Shown: positions 19,324 through 27,419 of the stretch, one piece after another
Layout of the letters: each line of letters starts with the position of its first letter
Position numbering within the stretch: the first letter of the stretch is position 1
Assembly: GCF_000154225.1 (NCBI RefSeq)
Contig: NZ_DS264586.1
Location: forward strand, 898,527 to 962,526
Direction of reading: 5' to 3'
DNA length: 64,000 bases
Origin: Schaalia dentiphila ATCC 17982
GTDB lineage: Bacteria; Actinomycetota; Actinomycetes; Actinomycetales; Actinomycetaceae
The notes under the pieces: model-generated
The model's input: only the letters and a program-made list of their open reading frames with translations
Databases searched by the model: none
What the model was told of the DNA's origin: nothing
Program-made: the position numbers and the translations under genes

Positions 19324-19456
19324 GGGTTTCCAGGCGAAAGTGCTTCCTGGTGGGGCCTTGGCCGACGGGCTTGTAGTGTCGTCGGTGCGTGTGCAGGTTC
19401 CGCGTTCTTCCTGTTGATTTGGGTGCTGCACCCGATCCGTAGGCATTGCACCTCTT

Positions 19457-19551
19457 CTGATCGGGTGTACCGCGACTGATCGGGTGTACCGCGACTGATT
19501 GGGTGTACCGCGACTGATTGGGTGTAGTGCCACTGATTGGGTGTATCGCGT
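19457..19551. repeat. Tandem array A: five 19-bp units
   Basis: Units start at 19457, 19476, 19495, 19514 and 19533, with consensus CTGATTGGGTGTACCGCGA. The first three are nearly identical and the last two diverge at their ends. A weaker copy may precede at about 19413. It lies in a 523-bp gene-free gap (19324-19846) between two converging transcription units. Confidence 0.9.
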
Positions 19552-19585
19552 AGGTGCCGTTGGGGCGGGCGGATTGGAAACGGCT

Positions 19586-19693
19586 ATGCGGATAGGTCAT
19601 GACGATGCGGATACCTTAATGACCTATCCGCGTGCGCATAACCTATCCGCGTGCGCATAACCTATCCGCGTGCGAGCAACCTATCCGCGTAAA
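19586..19693. repeat. Tandem array B: 19-bp units plus inverted copies
   Basis: Direct units ACCTATCCGCGTGCGCATA begin at 19622, 19641 and 19660, with a partial fourth at 19679. Two inverted copies with core GCGGATA lie at about 19586-19600 and 19604-19616, so the edge can form a 12-bp stem (CGGATAGGTCAT with its complement). The period equals that of array A but the sequence is unrelated. Nothing further is visible from 19694 to 19846. Confidence 0.88.
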
Positions 19694-19846
19694 GGGCTGC
19701 GTTGGACTGGGACGCGTGCGCTGGCCGTCGAGGTGCTTATTCGCGTAGCGGCCCGGTGCCTTGCGTGGTGATCCGGTGCATTGAGCACGCGCGAGTTGAG
19801 AACGAGAACGAGCACGCAGAGTCCACCCGCGACAGAACTTCCCGTT

Positions 19847-20914
19847 TTAGCCGATCAGCGTCGACTGGTGGTGCACCATGATCAGGCGTCCCCCGCCAGA
19901 AGTCGCCGGCGCCCACACGCTGGATTCCAGCGAGGCGCCGCCCTCCCAGCGCACCCGGTAGCGCGTCAGGAACGACCCGCCCAGATCGTGCGCGTCGATG
20001 CGGCCGATGGATGGGGAAGCGGGCGAGGGCCCCGCCAGCGTCGTGGTCGCGCCGCCACCCGGCCAGATGCGCGTCGTGCGCTCGTCGGTCATGGCCGCCA
20101 GCGCCTCCTCGTCGCCGCCGGTCCACGCCAGGATGAACTCGCGCTCGCGGGCGATCGCGTCTTCGGTGGTCATCGCGGGCTCACTCACGGACGAGGCCGG
20201 GGCTGCCTCCGCGGGTTCGTTCGCTTCGGTGGGCGTGGAGAAAACGCTGGGATGAGAACGGAATGTCGACGTGGCGGCCTTGTTGGTGGAGGCGTCGTGT
20301 GAAGCGGGAGCGCTCCCCAGGGCATCAGTAGTAGCGGGCACGTTGTGCGGCTCGACGGACGCAGCCACAGTGGTCGCGCCCTCATCCGGCTGATCCCCGG
20401 ATGCCTGATCTGAGGACGCCTGATCCGCCGACGCAGCGCCGCGCGACGCGCCGCCCCCGAACCCTGGGCCCGGCTCGGGTGTGCGCCCCGCCTGGTAGGC
20501 CTCGGCGCAGGAGCGTGCCAGGTCGTCGGCGCGCTCGTTCATGCGGTGCCCAGCGTGGCCCTTGACCCACTCGAAGGTGACGCGGCGCCCTTCCATGGCC
20601 CGATCGATCTCCTGGATGAGCTCCAGGTTTTTGATGGGCTTCTTGTCTGCCTTCGTCCAGCCGCGCTTCTTCCAGCCGAGCCGCCACTTGGACACGACGT
20701 TGATCGCGTACTGCGAGTCGGCGAGGATGTGCAGCTCTTCGCCGGTCTCGGCCGTGGCCTCGAGCAGACGCAGAATAGCGGTCAGCTCACCCAGGTTGTT
20801 CGTTCCCTGCGGCCAGCCACCCGCGTCCCATGTGTCCTCGTCCACGTACCAGGCCCACCCCGCGGGCCCGGGATTGCCGAGGGAAGAACCGTCTGCCGCC
20901 GCCGTAATTGTCAT
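19847..20914 (-). CDS. rnhA: Ribonuclease HI fused to a C-terminal NTF2/SnoaL-like domain
   Basis: The N-terminal domain (about 1-145) is RNase HI, which cuts RNA in RNA-DNA hybrids: D8-G-S-S-L-G-N-P-G-P, the E in N-L-G-E-L-T-A, the A-D-S-Q-Y-A aspartate, and W-V-K-G-H-A-G-H-R-M-N-E-R-A-D are intact. A Ser/Ala/Asp-rich linker (about 145-245, with DQASSDQASGDQ) leads to a compact C-terminal domain (about 248-355) resembling DUF4440/SnoaL-like folds. The ATG at 20914 follows a TAGGAT box by six bases (leaderless). The dispersed 14-mer encodes APASS in the linker. Confidence 0.88.
   Translation of the reverse strand: MTITAAADGSSLGNPGPAGWAWYVDEDTWDAGGWPQGTNNLGELTAILRLLEATAETGEELHILADSQYAINVVSKWRLGWKKRGWTKADKKPIKNLELIQEIDRAMEGRRVTFEWVKGHAGHRMNERADDLARSCAEAYQAGRTPEPGPGFGGGASRGAASADQASSDQASGDQPDEGATTVAASVEPHNVPATTDALGSAPASHDASTNKAATSTFRSHPSVFSTPTEANEPAEAAPASSVSEPAMTTEDAIAREREFILAWTGGDEEALAAMTDERTTRIWPGGGATTTLAGPSPASPSIGRIDAHDLGGSFLTRYRVRWEGGASLESSVWAPATSGGGRLIMVHHQSTLIG
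20190..20203 (+). repeat. Dispersed 14-mer, copy 3
   Basis: Exact copy inside rnhA, read on the coding strand as APASS in the disordered linker between the two domains. Confidence 0.85.
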
Positions 20915-20955
20915 GCCTTCATCCTATCGGCATCCCGCTTGCCTGATCGGAGGGG

Positions 20956-20969
20956 GACGAGGCCGGGGC
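20956..20969 (+). repeat. Dispersed 14-mer, copy 4
   Basis: Exact copy in the divergent promoter region between rnhA and the next gene, 44 bp before copy 5 in the same orientation. Confidence 0.85.
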
Positions 20970-20999
20970 GCGGTGTCGCTGCATTGCGTAGTAGGTGGG

Positions 21000-21013
21000 G
21001 ACGAGGCCGGGGC
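21000..21013 (+). repeat. Dispersed 14-mer, copy 5
   Basis: Exact copy 19 bp upstream of the TAGACT -10 element of the following gene, where a -35 hexamer would be expected nearby. Confidence 0.85.
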
Positions 21014-21048
21014 CGCCCGGGCGGAGTGCCCTAGACTCGGGTGCGGGC

Positions 21049-22434
21049 GTGGCCGCGCCCGCTGCCGCGACGAGAGGAACGACAAGAGAGACGACGCAGG
21101 CCGACGACTGGATGGCGCCGGGGGATGATGAGCTGGGATTTGGTGGCCTAGCAAAGTTGAAGCCCGTGTGGAAGTGGGCCCTCGTTATCGTTGCTTTTTC
21201 GTTTGCTGCGCTCGCGGTGAGTACTAGTTTTCATCAGGACGTGGTCCGCAGACCGGTCAGTTCTTTGCGGTCGAATGACGCGGTGATCGCTCTGAGGCTG
21301 GGACCCGCATATGCCTCGTCGCTGCAGGAGGCTACGAACACTGGCAGTTGGATTGTGCTCCTCAACGCCCAGGGACAGGGCACGGTGGCGTCCGTCGATT
21401 CGGTGGCTGGCGGGGACGTGTTGTGGAGTGATCGCGGTGTCTTCTACGGTTCGCGGAGCCGCAACTACGTGACGACGGATAGTGGAACGCAGGTGAGTAA
21501 GAGCGACAACGGGACCCGAGAGGAGATTCAACGATACGAGCTTTCCGATGGTCAGCTCGTCACTCTGGTGCCGAAGCATTGGGATTATAACGACGGCAAT
21601 GTTGAAAGTGACGACAGCATCACGACTGTTGAAACCGCTGGCATTACCGGTGATTTTGGGCAGTGCGGGTCACGGATCCTGGCGATTACGGACACGAAGG
21701 AATCCCCGAGTATCGCGGATGCGGCATTCGAGGCCTATGCCGCCCAGGCGAACAACGAAGAACCAGTTCCAGAGGCCCTGACGGCTGTCGTGCAGCTCAA
21801 TGCTCCTGATGGTGACGCGCCTCGAGTTCTCGCCGTCACGCCGGCCAGTGACAACTTGGAATCGGGACAGCATATGTTCGCCTGTGAGGGGGACGTCATC
21901 ACGCTGTTGAGCCGCCTGGAAGTAAAGCCTGGCACTCCAGACAACATGACGGCGCATGAACGATACCGATGGGTCCTTCACCAGTGGGACCTATCCACGG
22001 GAGAACGTGCGAATATCCCGTTGACCGATGACGACGGCGAGCCCTTCGAATCTACTTCCAAGTGGTTCCTCCAAGGCCACCATGGTGTTCAAGTGGGTAA
22101 CGAATACAGGATGGTGACGCGGGATGGTGCTGCTTTCGGTGCCGACCTGATGAGCGGCCAGGTGCGGCGTCTGTTCTACACGCATCCGCGGATGACTGTG
22201 TCTGACCGCTATTGGATGACGTACCAGGTGGACAAGGATGGTGTCTACGCGCTCGGAGAAAGCTATGAAGGCCATGTCGTCTCACTGTTCTTCATACCGT
22301 GGGACGGCAAAGAGTGGCGTGAAATCTTCACCACGGACAAGCTCGCGGGGTATCTCAAGGAGGGGTGGTTCTCGGGTGAATTGAAGATTCAGTCCTTCGC
22401 GGTGCGCCCGGACTGGGACGGCGGCGCGCAGTAG
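21049..22434 (+). CDS. Membrane-anchored extracytoplasmic protein, unknown function
   Basis: A 461-residue product. After a polar N-terminus of about 40 residues there is one transmembrane helix (about 42-62), then a long extracytoplasmic region with repeated W/Y/G-containing strands, as in a beta-propeller-like fold. No family recognised. The GTG at 21049 is chosen because TAGACT (21032-21037) ends 11 bases before it; an upstream start would precede that promoter. Third codon positions are visibly richer in A/T than in its neighbours, which may mark acquired DNA. Confidence 0.7.
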   Translation: MAAPAAATRGTTRETTQADDWMAPGDDELGFGGLAKLKPVWKWALVIVAFSFAALAVSTSFHQDVVRRPVSSLRSNDAVIALRLGPAYASSLQEATNTGSWIVLLNAQGQGTVASVDSVAGGDVLWSDRGVFYGSRSRNYVTTDSGTQVSKSDNGTREEIQRYELSDGQLVTLVPKHWDYNDGNVESDDSITTVETAGITGDFGQCGSRILAITDTKESPSIADAAFEAYAAQANNEEPVPEALTAVVQLNAPDGDAPRVLAVTPASDNLESGQHMFACEGDVITLLSRLEVKPGTPDNMTAHERYRWVLHQWDLSTGERANIPLTDDDGEPFESTSKWFLQGHHGVQVGNEYRMVTRDGAAFGADLMSGQVRRLFYTHPRMTVSDRYWMTYQVDKDGVYALGESYEGHVVSLFFIPWDGKEWREIFTTDKLAGYLKEGWFSGELKIQSFAVRPDWDGGAQ

Positions 22435-22471
22435 CGCAGCGCAGCCACGCCGCATCGTGCGCGGCACGATA

Positions 22472-22505
22472 GTGGGGGCGGTCTTCCAACGAAGACCGCC
22501 CCCAC
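22472..22505. terminator. Bidirectional terminator
   Basis: A perfect 15-bp stem (arms GTGGGGGCGGTCTTC and its complement) with loop CAAC, between two converging genes. Confidence 0.8.
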
Positions 22506-22554
22506 CTGCGTTTGCCGTCAACGGGCACTGACCGCTCGTCGGCAGCCCCAGCCG

Positions 22555-24891
22555 TCACTGCGTGACGCCCACCTGGCCCAGCGCGAAGGCGAACTCCTCG
22601 CAGCGCGCCGCCCACCGGCCCTCGCGCCCTGAGGGGCCGGCGTGCCCGGCGACCATCTCGGTGCGCAGGATGATCGGGCGCTCGAGTGGGTCGCGCGCGG
22701 GAACGGACCCAGCCCCGGCCTCGTCCGTGGAGGGAACCTGGCCGGTGGCCTCGCGCAGGCGCTGCACCCACTTGGTGGGCTCGACGAACTCGACGCGCGT
22801 GTCGTTGACCGACGTCGTCGCCATGACCGCGGGCAGTAGCGCGCCGTCGGGCACGTTCTCGTACGGCGTGTAGCGGCTCATCGCGTCGAACACGGCGCGC
22901 GAGGTCAGCGGATTGCCCCACTCCTCCCATTCGCCGACGGTGAGCGGCAGGGTTGGGTCCAGGATCGTCGAGAGCGCGTCCACGAAGGGCACGCCCGCGA
23001 GGATCGCGCGGAAGCGGTCGGGGGCTGCGTTGGTGACCGCGCCCATGAGCAGGCCTCCGGCGCTGCGGCCCTCCGCGACCAGGCGACCGGGTGCCACCCA
23101 CCCGGAGTTGACCAGCCAGTCGGCCACGTCGATGAAGTCCGTGAAGGTGTGCTCCTTGACCAGCTCCTTGCCGTCCTCGTACCAGGAGCGGCCCATCTCG
23201 CCGCCGCCGCGCACGTGCGCGATCGCGTAGACGACGCGGCGCAGGATCGGCAGACGCAGGGTCTCGAACTCGGGGTCGTAGCTGACCTCGTACGAGCCGT
23301 ACCCGATCTGCCAGCCCGCGTGCGTGCCGTCCGGTCGCGCGTCGCGATGGTGGATGAGGGTGACGGGGATGCGCGTCGCGCCGTCGCGCGCAAGCACCCA
23401 CACGCGCTCCTCGACGTACTCGGCGGGGTCCCATCCGGGCGCCTCGCGGGTGTGCAGGGTCCGCACGCTCAGCGCCGAGGTCTCGGAGGACGAGGCCGGG
23501 GCCGTGTTCGGCAGCAACACCTCGGCGACCGTCGGGGGCACGGTCTGTGACTGGAACTCAACCCGAAGCGGATCCTTCCACGGGGTCGGCACGGTCGCGA
23601 TTGTACGCACCGGGGCGTCCACCTCTACGCGTCGCCACGTGGGCGTGGGCTCGCGGCGATCCCACACGTCGACCTGCGTGAGAGAGCCCGAACGAAGCGA
23701 GAGCGCCACGTAGTCCGCGTGGGCCTCGACGTCGGTGATGCGCTCGCCGGGGCCGGGGCTGCGCAGCGGCTCCCAGGACTCAAACGGGGCGAGGGGCGTG
23801 GGCTCGTCCTCCGGCAGGGGAGTGCCCGGCGTGCGATCCGCCAGCGCTTGGCGACTATACGCGGAGGAAGAAGTTACGCCCAACTGTGCCAAGGCCTCGG
23901 GCGACCCCCCGGCGGGCAGCATCGCCTGCGCGAGCGAGCCCTCCTGCGTCAGCCCCGTGTGCACGATGAACAGGCGATCCCCCGCCGAATCCGCCGACAC
24001 CAGCGTGCGCGGGCGCACCGGCATGAGCGGAAGCGGGCGCACGGACGGGTGGGCGGGCAGCCACAGCCACGCGCGGCCCGCCGTCGACGACGAGGCGTGA
24101 ATGACGACGTGCCCCGGGAAACCCGAGGGAGCGAACCCCATCTCGAAGCCCTCGTCCGGCTCCACCAGCAGCAGCTCGTCGGCCTCACGCGGCGTGCCCA
24201 CGCGGTGCAGCCACGCGTCGCACGCGCGCCACGCGTCGTCCACGCCCATGTAGATAAAGGAAGCGGAATCATCCGCCCATGCGAAGCCATACCCGGCGTC
24301 CACCACGGCCTCGTCGATGACGCGGCCCGACGCCTCCTGCACGACCCACGTGTAGCGCTCATCCCCGCTCGTGTCCCGCGCCCACGCGATCAGACGCCCA
24401 TCCGGGGACGGGTACATGTCCGCCAGGCGGAAAAACTCCTGCCCGCGCGCCCACTCGTTCTCATCGACGAGGAGCTCCTCGCCCCGCGCTGGCACGCCCG
24501 GTTGGGGGACGAGCGGGACCGGTGCCCCGGCCTCGTCGCGCTCCACCGGCGCGCGGTGATGCGTCGCGTAGGACTGGCCCTCCGCGAAACGTCGAAAATA
24601 CCAGAACTCGCCCTCGCGGATCGGAACCGTCACGTCGGTGAGCGCCGTGGAGGCCTTGACCTCCTCCACGAGGCGCGCGGCCGCCTCGCGCGTCGGCGCC
24701 GTCACCGTGTCCGCCCACGCGTTCTCCGCCTCCAAATGAGCCCTGACCTCGGGTTCCTCGCCGTCACGCAGCCAGTCCCACGGGTCATCGAAATGCTGCC
24801 CGAAATGGTCGCGCACCCGGTACCCGTACCGCTTGGGGGCGACCGGGGGAGTCGACGAAGGCCGTGTGTTACGCGTGGTCGTGTCAGTCAT
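22555..24891 (-). CDS. ptrB: Oligopeptidase B-like prolyl oligopeptidase (S9A)
   Basis: A 778-residue cytoplasmic serine peptidase that cleaves short peptides, usually after basic residues. An N-terminal propeller (about 80-440) precedes the alpha/beta hydrolase domain with E-G-R-S-A-G-G around the catalytic Ser, the Asp in S-V-N-D-T-R-V and a His in V-A-G-H-A-G. The fourth codon (ATG 24891) is the likely start: TAAGAT ends seven bases before it. Three copies of the dispersed 14-mer lie in the gene, encoding DEAGA twice and APASS once at surface-loop-like positions. Confidence 0.9.
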   Translation of the reverse strand: MTDTTTRNTRPSSTPPVAPKRYGYRVRDHFGQHFDDPWDWLRDGEEPEVRAHLEAENAWADTVTAPTREAAARLVEEVKASTALTDVTVPIREGEFWYFRRFAEGQSYATHHRAPVERDEAGAPVPLVPQPGVPARGEELLVDENEWARGQEFFRLADMYPSPDGRLIAWARDTSGDERYTWVVQEASGRVIDEAVVDAGYGFAWADDSASFIYMGVDDAWRACDAWLHRVGTPREADELLLVEPDEGFEMGFAPSGFPGHVVIHASSSTAGRAWLWLPAHPSVRPLPLMPVRPRTLVSADSAGDRLFIVHTGLTQEGSLAQAMLPAGGSPEALAQLGVTSSSAYSRQALADRTPGTPLPEDEPTPLAPFESWEPLRSPGPGERITDVEAHADYVALSLRSGSLTQVDVWDRREPTPTWRRVEVDAPVRTIATVPTPWKDPLRVEFQSQTVPPTVAEVLLPNTAPASSSETSALSVRTLHTREAPGWDPAEYVEERVWVLARDGATRIPVTLIHHRDARPDGTHAGWQIGYGSYEVSYDPEFETLRLPILRRVVYAIAHVRGGGEMGRSWYEDGKELVKEHTFTDFIDVADWLVNSGWVAPGRLVAEGRSAGGLLMGAVTNAAPDRFRAILAGVPFVDALSTILDPTLPLTVGEWEEWGNPLTSRAVFDAMSRYTPYENVPDGALLPAVMATTSVNDTRVEFVEPTKWVQRLREATGQVPSTDEAGAGSVPARDPLERPIILRTEMVAGHAGPSGREGRWAARCEEFAFALGQVGVTQ
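22712..22725 (-). repeat. Dispersed 14-mer, copy 6
   Basis: Exact copy near the 3' end of ptrB, read as DEAGA in a variable loop before the catalytic histidine. Confidence 0.85.
23489..23502 (+). repeat. Dispersed 14-mer, copy 7
   Basis: Exact copy in the middle of ptrB, read as APASS at the junction of propeller and hydrolase domains. Confidence 0.85.
24524..24537 (-). repeat. Dispersed 14-mer, copy 8
   Basis: Exact copy in the 5' part of ptrB, read as DEAGA in an insertion before the propeller. Confidence 0.85.
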
Positions 24892-24965
24892 GGGCACCAT
24901 CTTAGGGGCGGGGCCAACTGTTGGGGATCCACGAAACAGCGGCGAGGCCGTGCGACACTAGGGGA

Positions 24966-25541
24966 GTGAGAGACGAACACTGCCTGTGCGGGTCCACTGC
25001 CGCGCTCGACCCCGTGGCCGCGCGCCCCCGCGACCCCTCACCCACCCAGCCCGGCACCCGAGGGCAGGCTGAGGGGGGAGCGGCCCCGGCCTCGTCCCTG
25101 AGCCTCACGCAGCGACTCCTCGCCTGGGTGCGTGAGTTCATCCAATTCGGCATGGTCGGAGCCACCGCCTACATCGTCGACGCGGGCCTGTTCAACCTGC
25201 TCCAGCACGGGCCCCTCGGCTTCCTCGCTGGGCACCCCAACACCGCGCAATTCGTCGCCGCCGCGACCGCGACCCTGTACTCGTGGATCGCCAACCGCCT
25301 GTGGACCTACCGCGGCCGCACGCGGGAGAACGCCACGCGCGAGGCCATCCTCTTCTTCTTCGCGAACGCCTGCGGCATCGGTATCTCCCAGTTCTGCCTC
25401 CTGTTCACCCACCACATCCTCGGGTTCGCCTCGGCGCTGGCCGACAACATCGCCGTCTACGTCGTTGGCTTCGCCCTGGGCACCGCGTTCCGCTTCTTCT
25501 TCTACCACTACGTGGTCTTCACCGGGCATACGCGCGCGTAG
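24966..25541 (+). CDS. GtrA-like membrane protein
   Basis: A 191-residue product with a polar N-terminus of about 50 residues and four transmembrane helices. It has GtrA-family features: F-I-Q-F-G-M-V-G near the first helix, N-R-L-W-T-Y after the second, and a final F-R-F-F-F-Y-H-Y-V-V-F. GtrA-like proteins help move lipid-linked sugars for surface polysaccharides. The GTG at 24966 follows GACACT by six bases. The polar N-terminus carries APASS from the dispersed 14-mer. Confidence 0.85.
   Translation: MRDEHCLCGSTAALDPVAARPRDPSPTQPGTRGQAEGGAAPASSLSLTQRLLAWVREFIQFGMVGATAYIVDAGLFNLLQHGPLGFLAGHPNTAQFVAAATATLYSWIANRLWTYRGRTRENATREAILFFFANACGIGISQFCLLFTHHILGFASALADNIAVYVVGFALGTAFRFFFYHYVVFTGHTRA
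25083..25096 (-). repeat. Dispersed 14-mer, copy 9
   Basis: Exact copy inside the GtrA-like gene, read as APASS in the disordered N-terminus just before the first helix. Confidence 0.85.
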
Positions 25542-25569
25542 GTTCGAGGCGCGGCGGTAGGGTCGAAAC

Positions 25570-26502
25570 GTGAAGGAAACGCCAGAGCACTACCCGACCC
25601 CCGAAGAGTCCATCGCCACGATGGTCACCATCGACGACACCGCCCTCGTGTTCGAAGGCGGCGGCATGCGCAACGCCTACACGGCCGCACTCGTGAGCCG
25701 ACTCATCGCCGAAGGCATCAACTTCCCCCACATCTCCGGCGTCTCCGCGGGCTCCAGCCATCTGTGCAACTTCACCTCCCGCGACGCCGCCCGCTCGCAC
25801 GACACTTTCGTCGACCTCGTCGAAGACCCCGAGTTTGGCGGGCTCAAGCATTTCCGCAAGGGCCACGGCTACTTCAACGCTGAGTACATCTACGAGCGGA
25901 TCTGTTACCCCGACGGGATCCTGCCCTTCAACATGGACGCGTTTCTTGCCAACCCGGCGCGCACTCGCGTCGCCGCCTTCAACGCGTCGCGCGGCGAGGT
26001 GCGCTGGTTCTCCAAGGAAGACATGAGCACACTGGACACGCTCGGCCCCATCATCCGCGCCTCCTCCACGCTGCCCATCCTCATGCCGCCCGTCGACATC
26101 GACGGCGACACCTACGTCGATGGCGCGCTCGGCCCCAACGGCGGCCTGCCCTTCGATCAGCCCCTGCGCGAGGGCTACCGCAAGCTCCTTGTTGTCCTCA
26201 CTCGGCCCCGCGACTACGTCAAGGGCCCCATGCCCGCCAGCGTTGGTGCCCTCTTGCGCACCGCCTACCGTCAGTACCCCTCCGTGTTCGAGGGCGTGGC
26301 TCGTCGTCCCGACCGCTACAACGCGGGACGTCGCCTCCTCTTCGAGCTCGAAGAACGAGGCCAGGCCTACGTGTTCGCTCCCGACAACCTGTGGATCAAC
26401 AACACCGAGTCGCGGCGTGAACGCCTGGAGGCAACGTATCGTGCTGGCCTCGTGCAGGCCGTGCGCGAGATGCCCGCGATCAAGGCATTCCTGGGGCTGT
26501 AG
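25570..26502 (+). CDS. Patatin-like phospholipase-family protein
   Basis: A 310-residue acyl hydrolase of the RssA/patatin group: oxyanion loop E-G-G-G-M-R-N, nucleophile elbow G-V-S-A-G-S, and the dyad Asp in V-D-G-A-L-G. It probably acts on membrane lipids; the substrate is unknown. The GTG at 25570 follows TAGGGT (25558-25563) by six bases, so it appears leaderless. The non-coding repeat element begins immediately after its stop. Confidence 0.92.
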   Translation: MKETPEHYPTPEESIATMVTIDDTALVFEGGGMRNAYTAALVSRLIAEGINFPHISGVSAGSSHLCNFTSRDAARSHDTFVDLVEDPEFGGLKHFRKGHGYFNAEYIYERICYPDGILPFNMDAFLANPARTRVAAFNASRGEVRWFSKEDMSTLDTLGPIIRASSTLPILMPPVDIDGDTYVDGALGPNGGLPFDQPLREGYRKLLVVLTRPRDYVKGPMPASVGALLRTAYRQYPSVFEGVARRPDRYNAGRRLLFELEERGQAYVFAPDNLWINNTESRRERLEATYRAGLVQAVREMPAIKAFLGL

Positions 26503-26946
26503 GCTTTCCTTTTCCTGTGGCGGTGCTTGTTGCGCCGCTGGTGTTCCAGGCGCCGGATGGCCCGGCCGCCCGCGTGATTTCCAGCCGCCGCGTGTGCTTT
26601 GTGGGGCCGGGCCGCTGTGTGTGCCTGTGGGCGGCGGCCCGCCCGCGAGCCATCCGCGCCGCGAGCCTTCGGCTCGGCGCGTCGTCTCGAATCCCGGCCA
26701 GGCCCCGCCGACGCCCACCGGCACCGCGGCCAGGCCCTCCGGTCCCTCCGGTACCCTCCACACCGGCGCCGCCTGGTCCGCATCAATGTCGCACGTCATT
26801 CCCCTGCAACTGTTTCAGAATTTGAATTGTCATTGTTGGTATTTCAACGTTTCTGAGTGTTGTTGAGAGGCTGGTCCGATCGAATGACGTGCGAGTTTTC
26901 TGAGGAGTGGTCTCGTAGCTACGTGTGGGTGTTGCAGATCCTTCGC

Positions 26947-27153
26947 GTGAAACTGCTGTCACCTTTGCTCGCTCGTGCCTGTGTGGGGTTGAAACCGCCA
27001 TCACCTTTGCGGGTGAGAATCGGGCGGTTTTGGTGCGTTTGTTGGTCGCAGTGGTGACGGTGGTTTCAACGGTTGCTGTTCAGGGGCGCGCAGTGGTGAT
27101 GGGGGTTTCATACTGACCTGCATCAGCGGTCGCAGTGGTGTTGTTGGTTTCAA
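26947..27153. repeat. Module A of the repeat element: five phased 22-mers
   Basis: A 22-base motif, TTGAAACCGCCATCACCTTTGC, occurs twice directly (starts 26947, 26989) and three times inverted (27048, 27090, 27132). Start-to-start steps are 42, 59, 42 and 42. Inverted copies can pair with direct ones if transcribed. Confidence 0.85.
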
Positions 27154-27185
27154 TATCGCCGCGTCGCCGCGTCTTGCGCGCGAAA

Positions 27186-27372
27186 AAGTTCGCCCTGCTC
27201 GGTCTGATGGTGGACGCGAGCGCGAAGAAGTTCGCCCAGCGCACGAAAAATGCCCCAGAGATGGCGTTTTATGGCGTGCCGGGCGAAGTTTATCGCGGGT
27301 GAGCCCGTGATGGCCCGTGCCGGGCGAACATTGTCGCGGGGAAGTCGTCGCGGGGCGGTGCCGGGCGTGTTT
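27186..27372. repeat. Module B of the repeat element: phased AAGTTCGCCC motifs
   Basis: AAGTTCGCCC occurs directly at 27186 and 27228. The inverted core GGGCGAA occurs at 27281 and 27322, and a degenerate GGGCGTG at 27363. Steps are 42, 53, 41 and 41, the same two-direct, three-inverted plan as module A. It starts 239 bp after the start of module A. Confidence 0.8.
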
Positions 27373-27419
27373 TGTCGAGTGGCAGAGCCTACTGGTGTGC
27401 AGTGCCTGGGAGGTGCTGC

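Larger units (their letters stand above)
26505..27372 (+). repeat. Non-coding structured repeat element, copy 1
   Basis: About 870 bp after the patatin-like gene, clearly homologous along its length to 60590-61395. It has four parts. (1) A G/C-rich head beginning GCTTGTTGCGCCGCTGG. (2) An A/T-richer section (26783-26930) bounded by a 13-bp inverted repeat, TCGCACGTCATTC at 26789 and its complement at 26882. (3) Module A at 26947-27153. (4) Module B at 27186-27372. Reading frames are not conserved between copies: stops and indels fall differently. Confidence 0.88.

Noticed and set aside
24891..24900. First ATG (24900) as the start of oligopeptidase B
   Set aside because: It overlaps the TAAGAT box; the next in-frame ATG is correctly placed for a leaderless message.
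26783..27004. Similar small minus-strand frames in both copies of the repeat element (also 60842-61024)
   Set aside because: They share a short stretch, but stops and indels differ between copies and no ribosome site or promoter is visible; the similarity follows from DNA homology.
26947..27372. CRISPR array
   Set aside because: Units switch orientation, spacers are conserved between two loci, and no cas gene is present.
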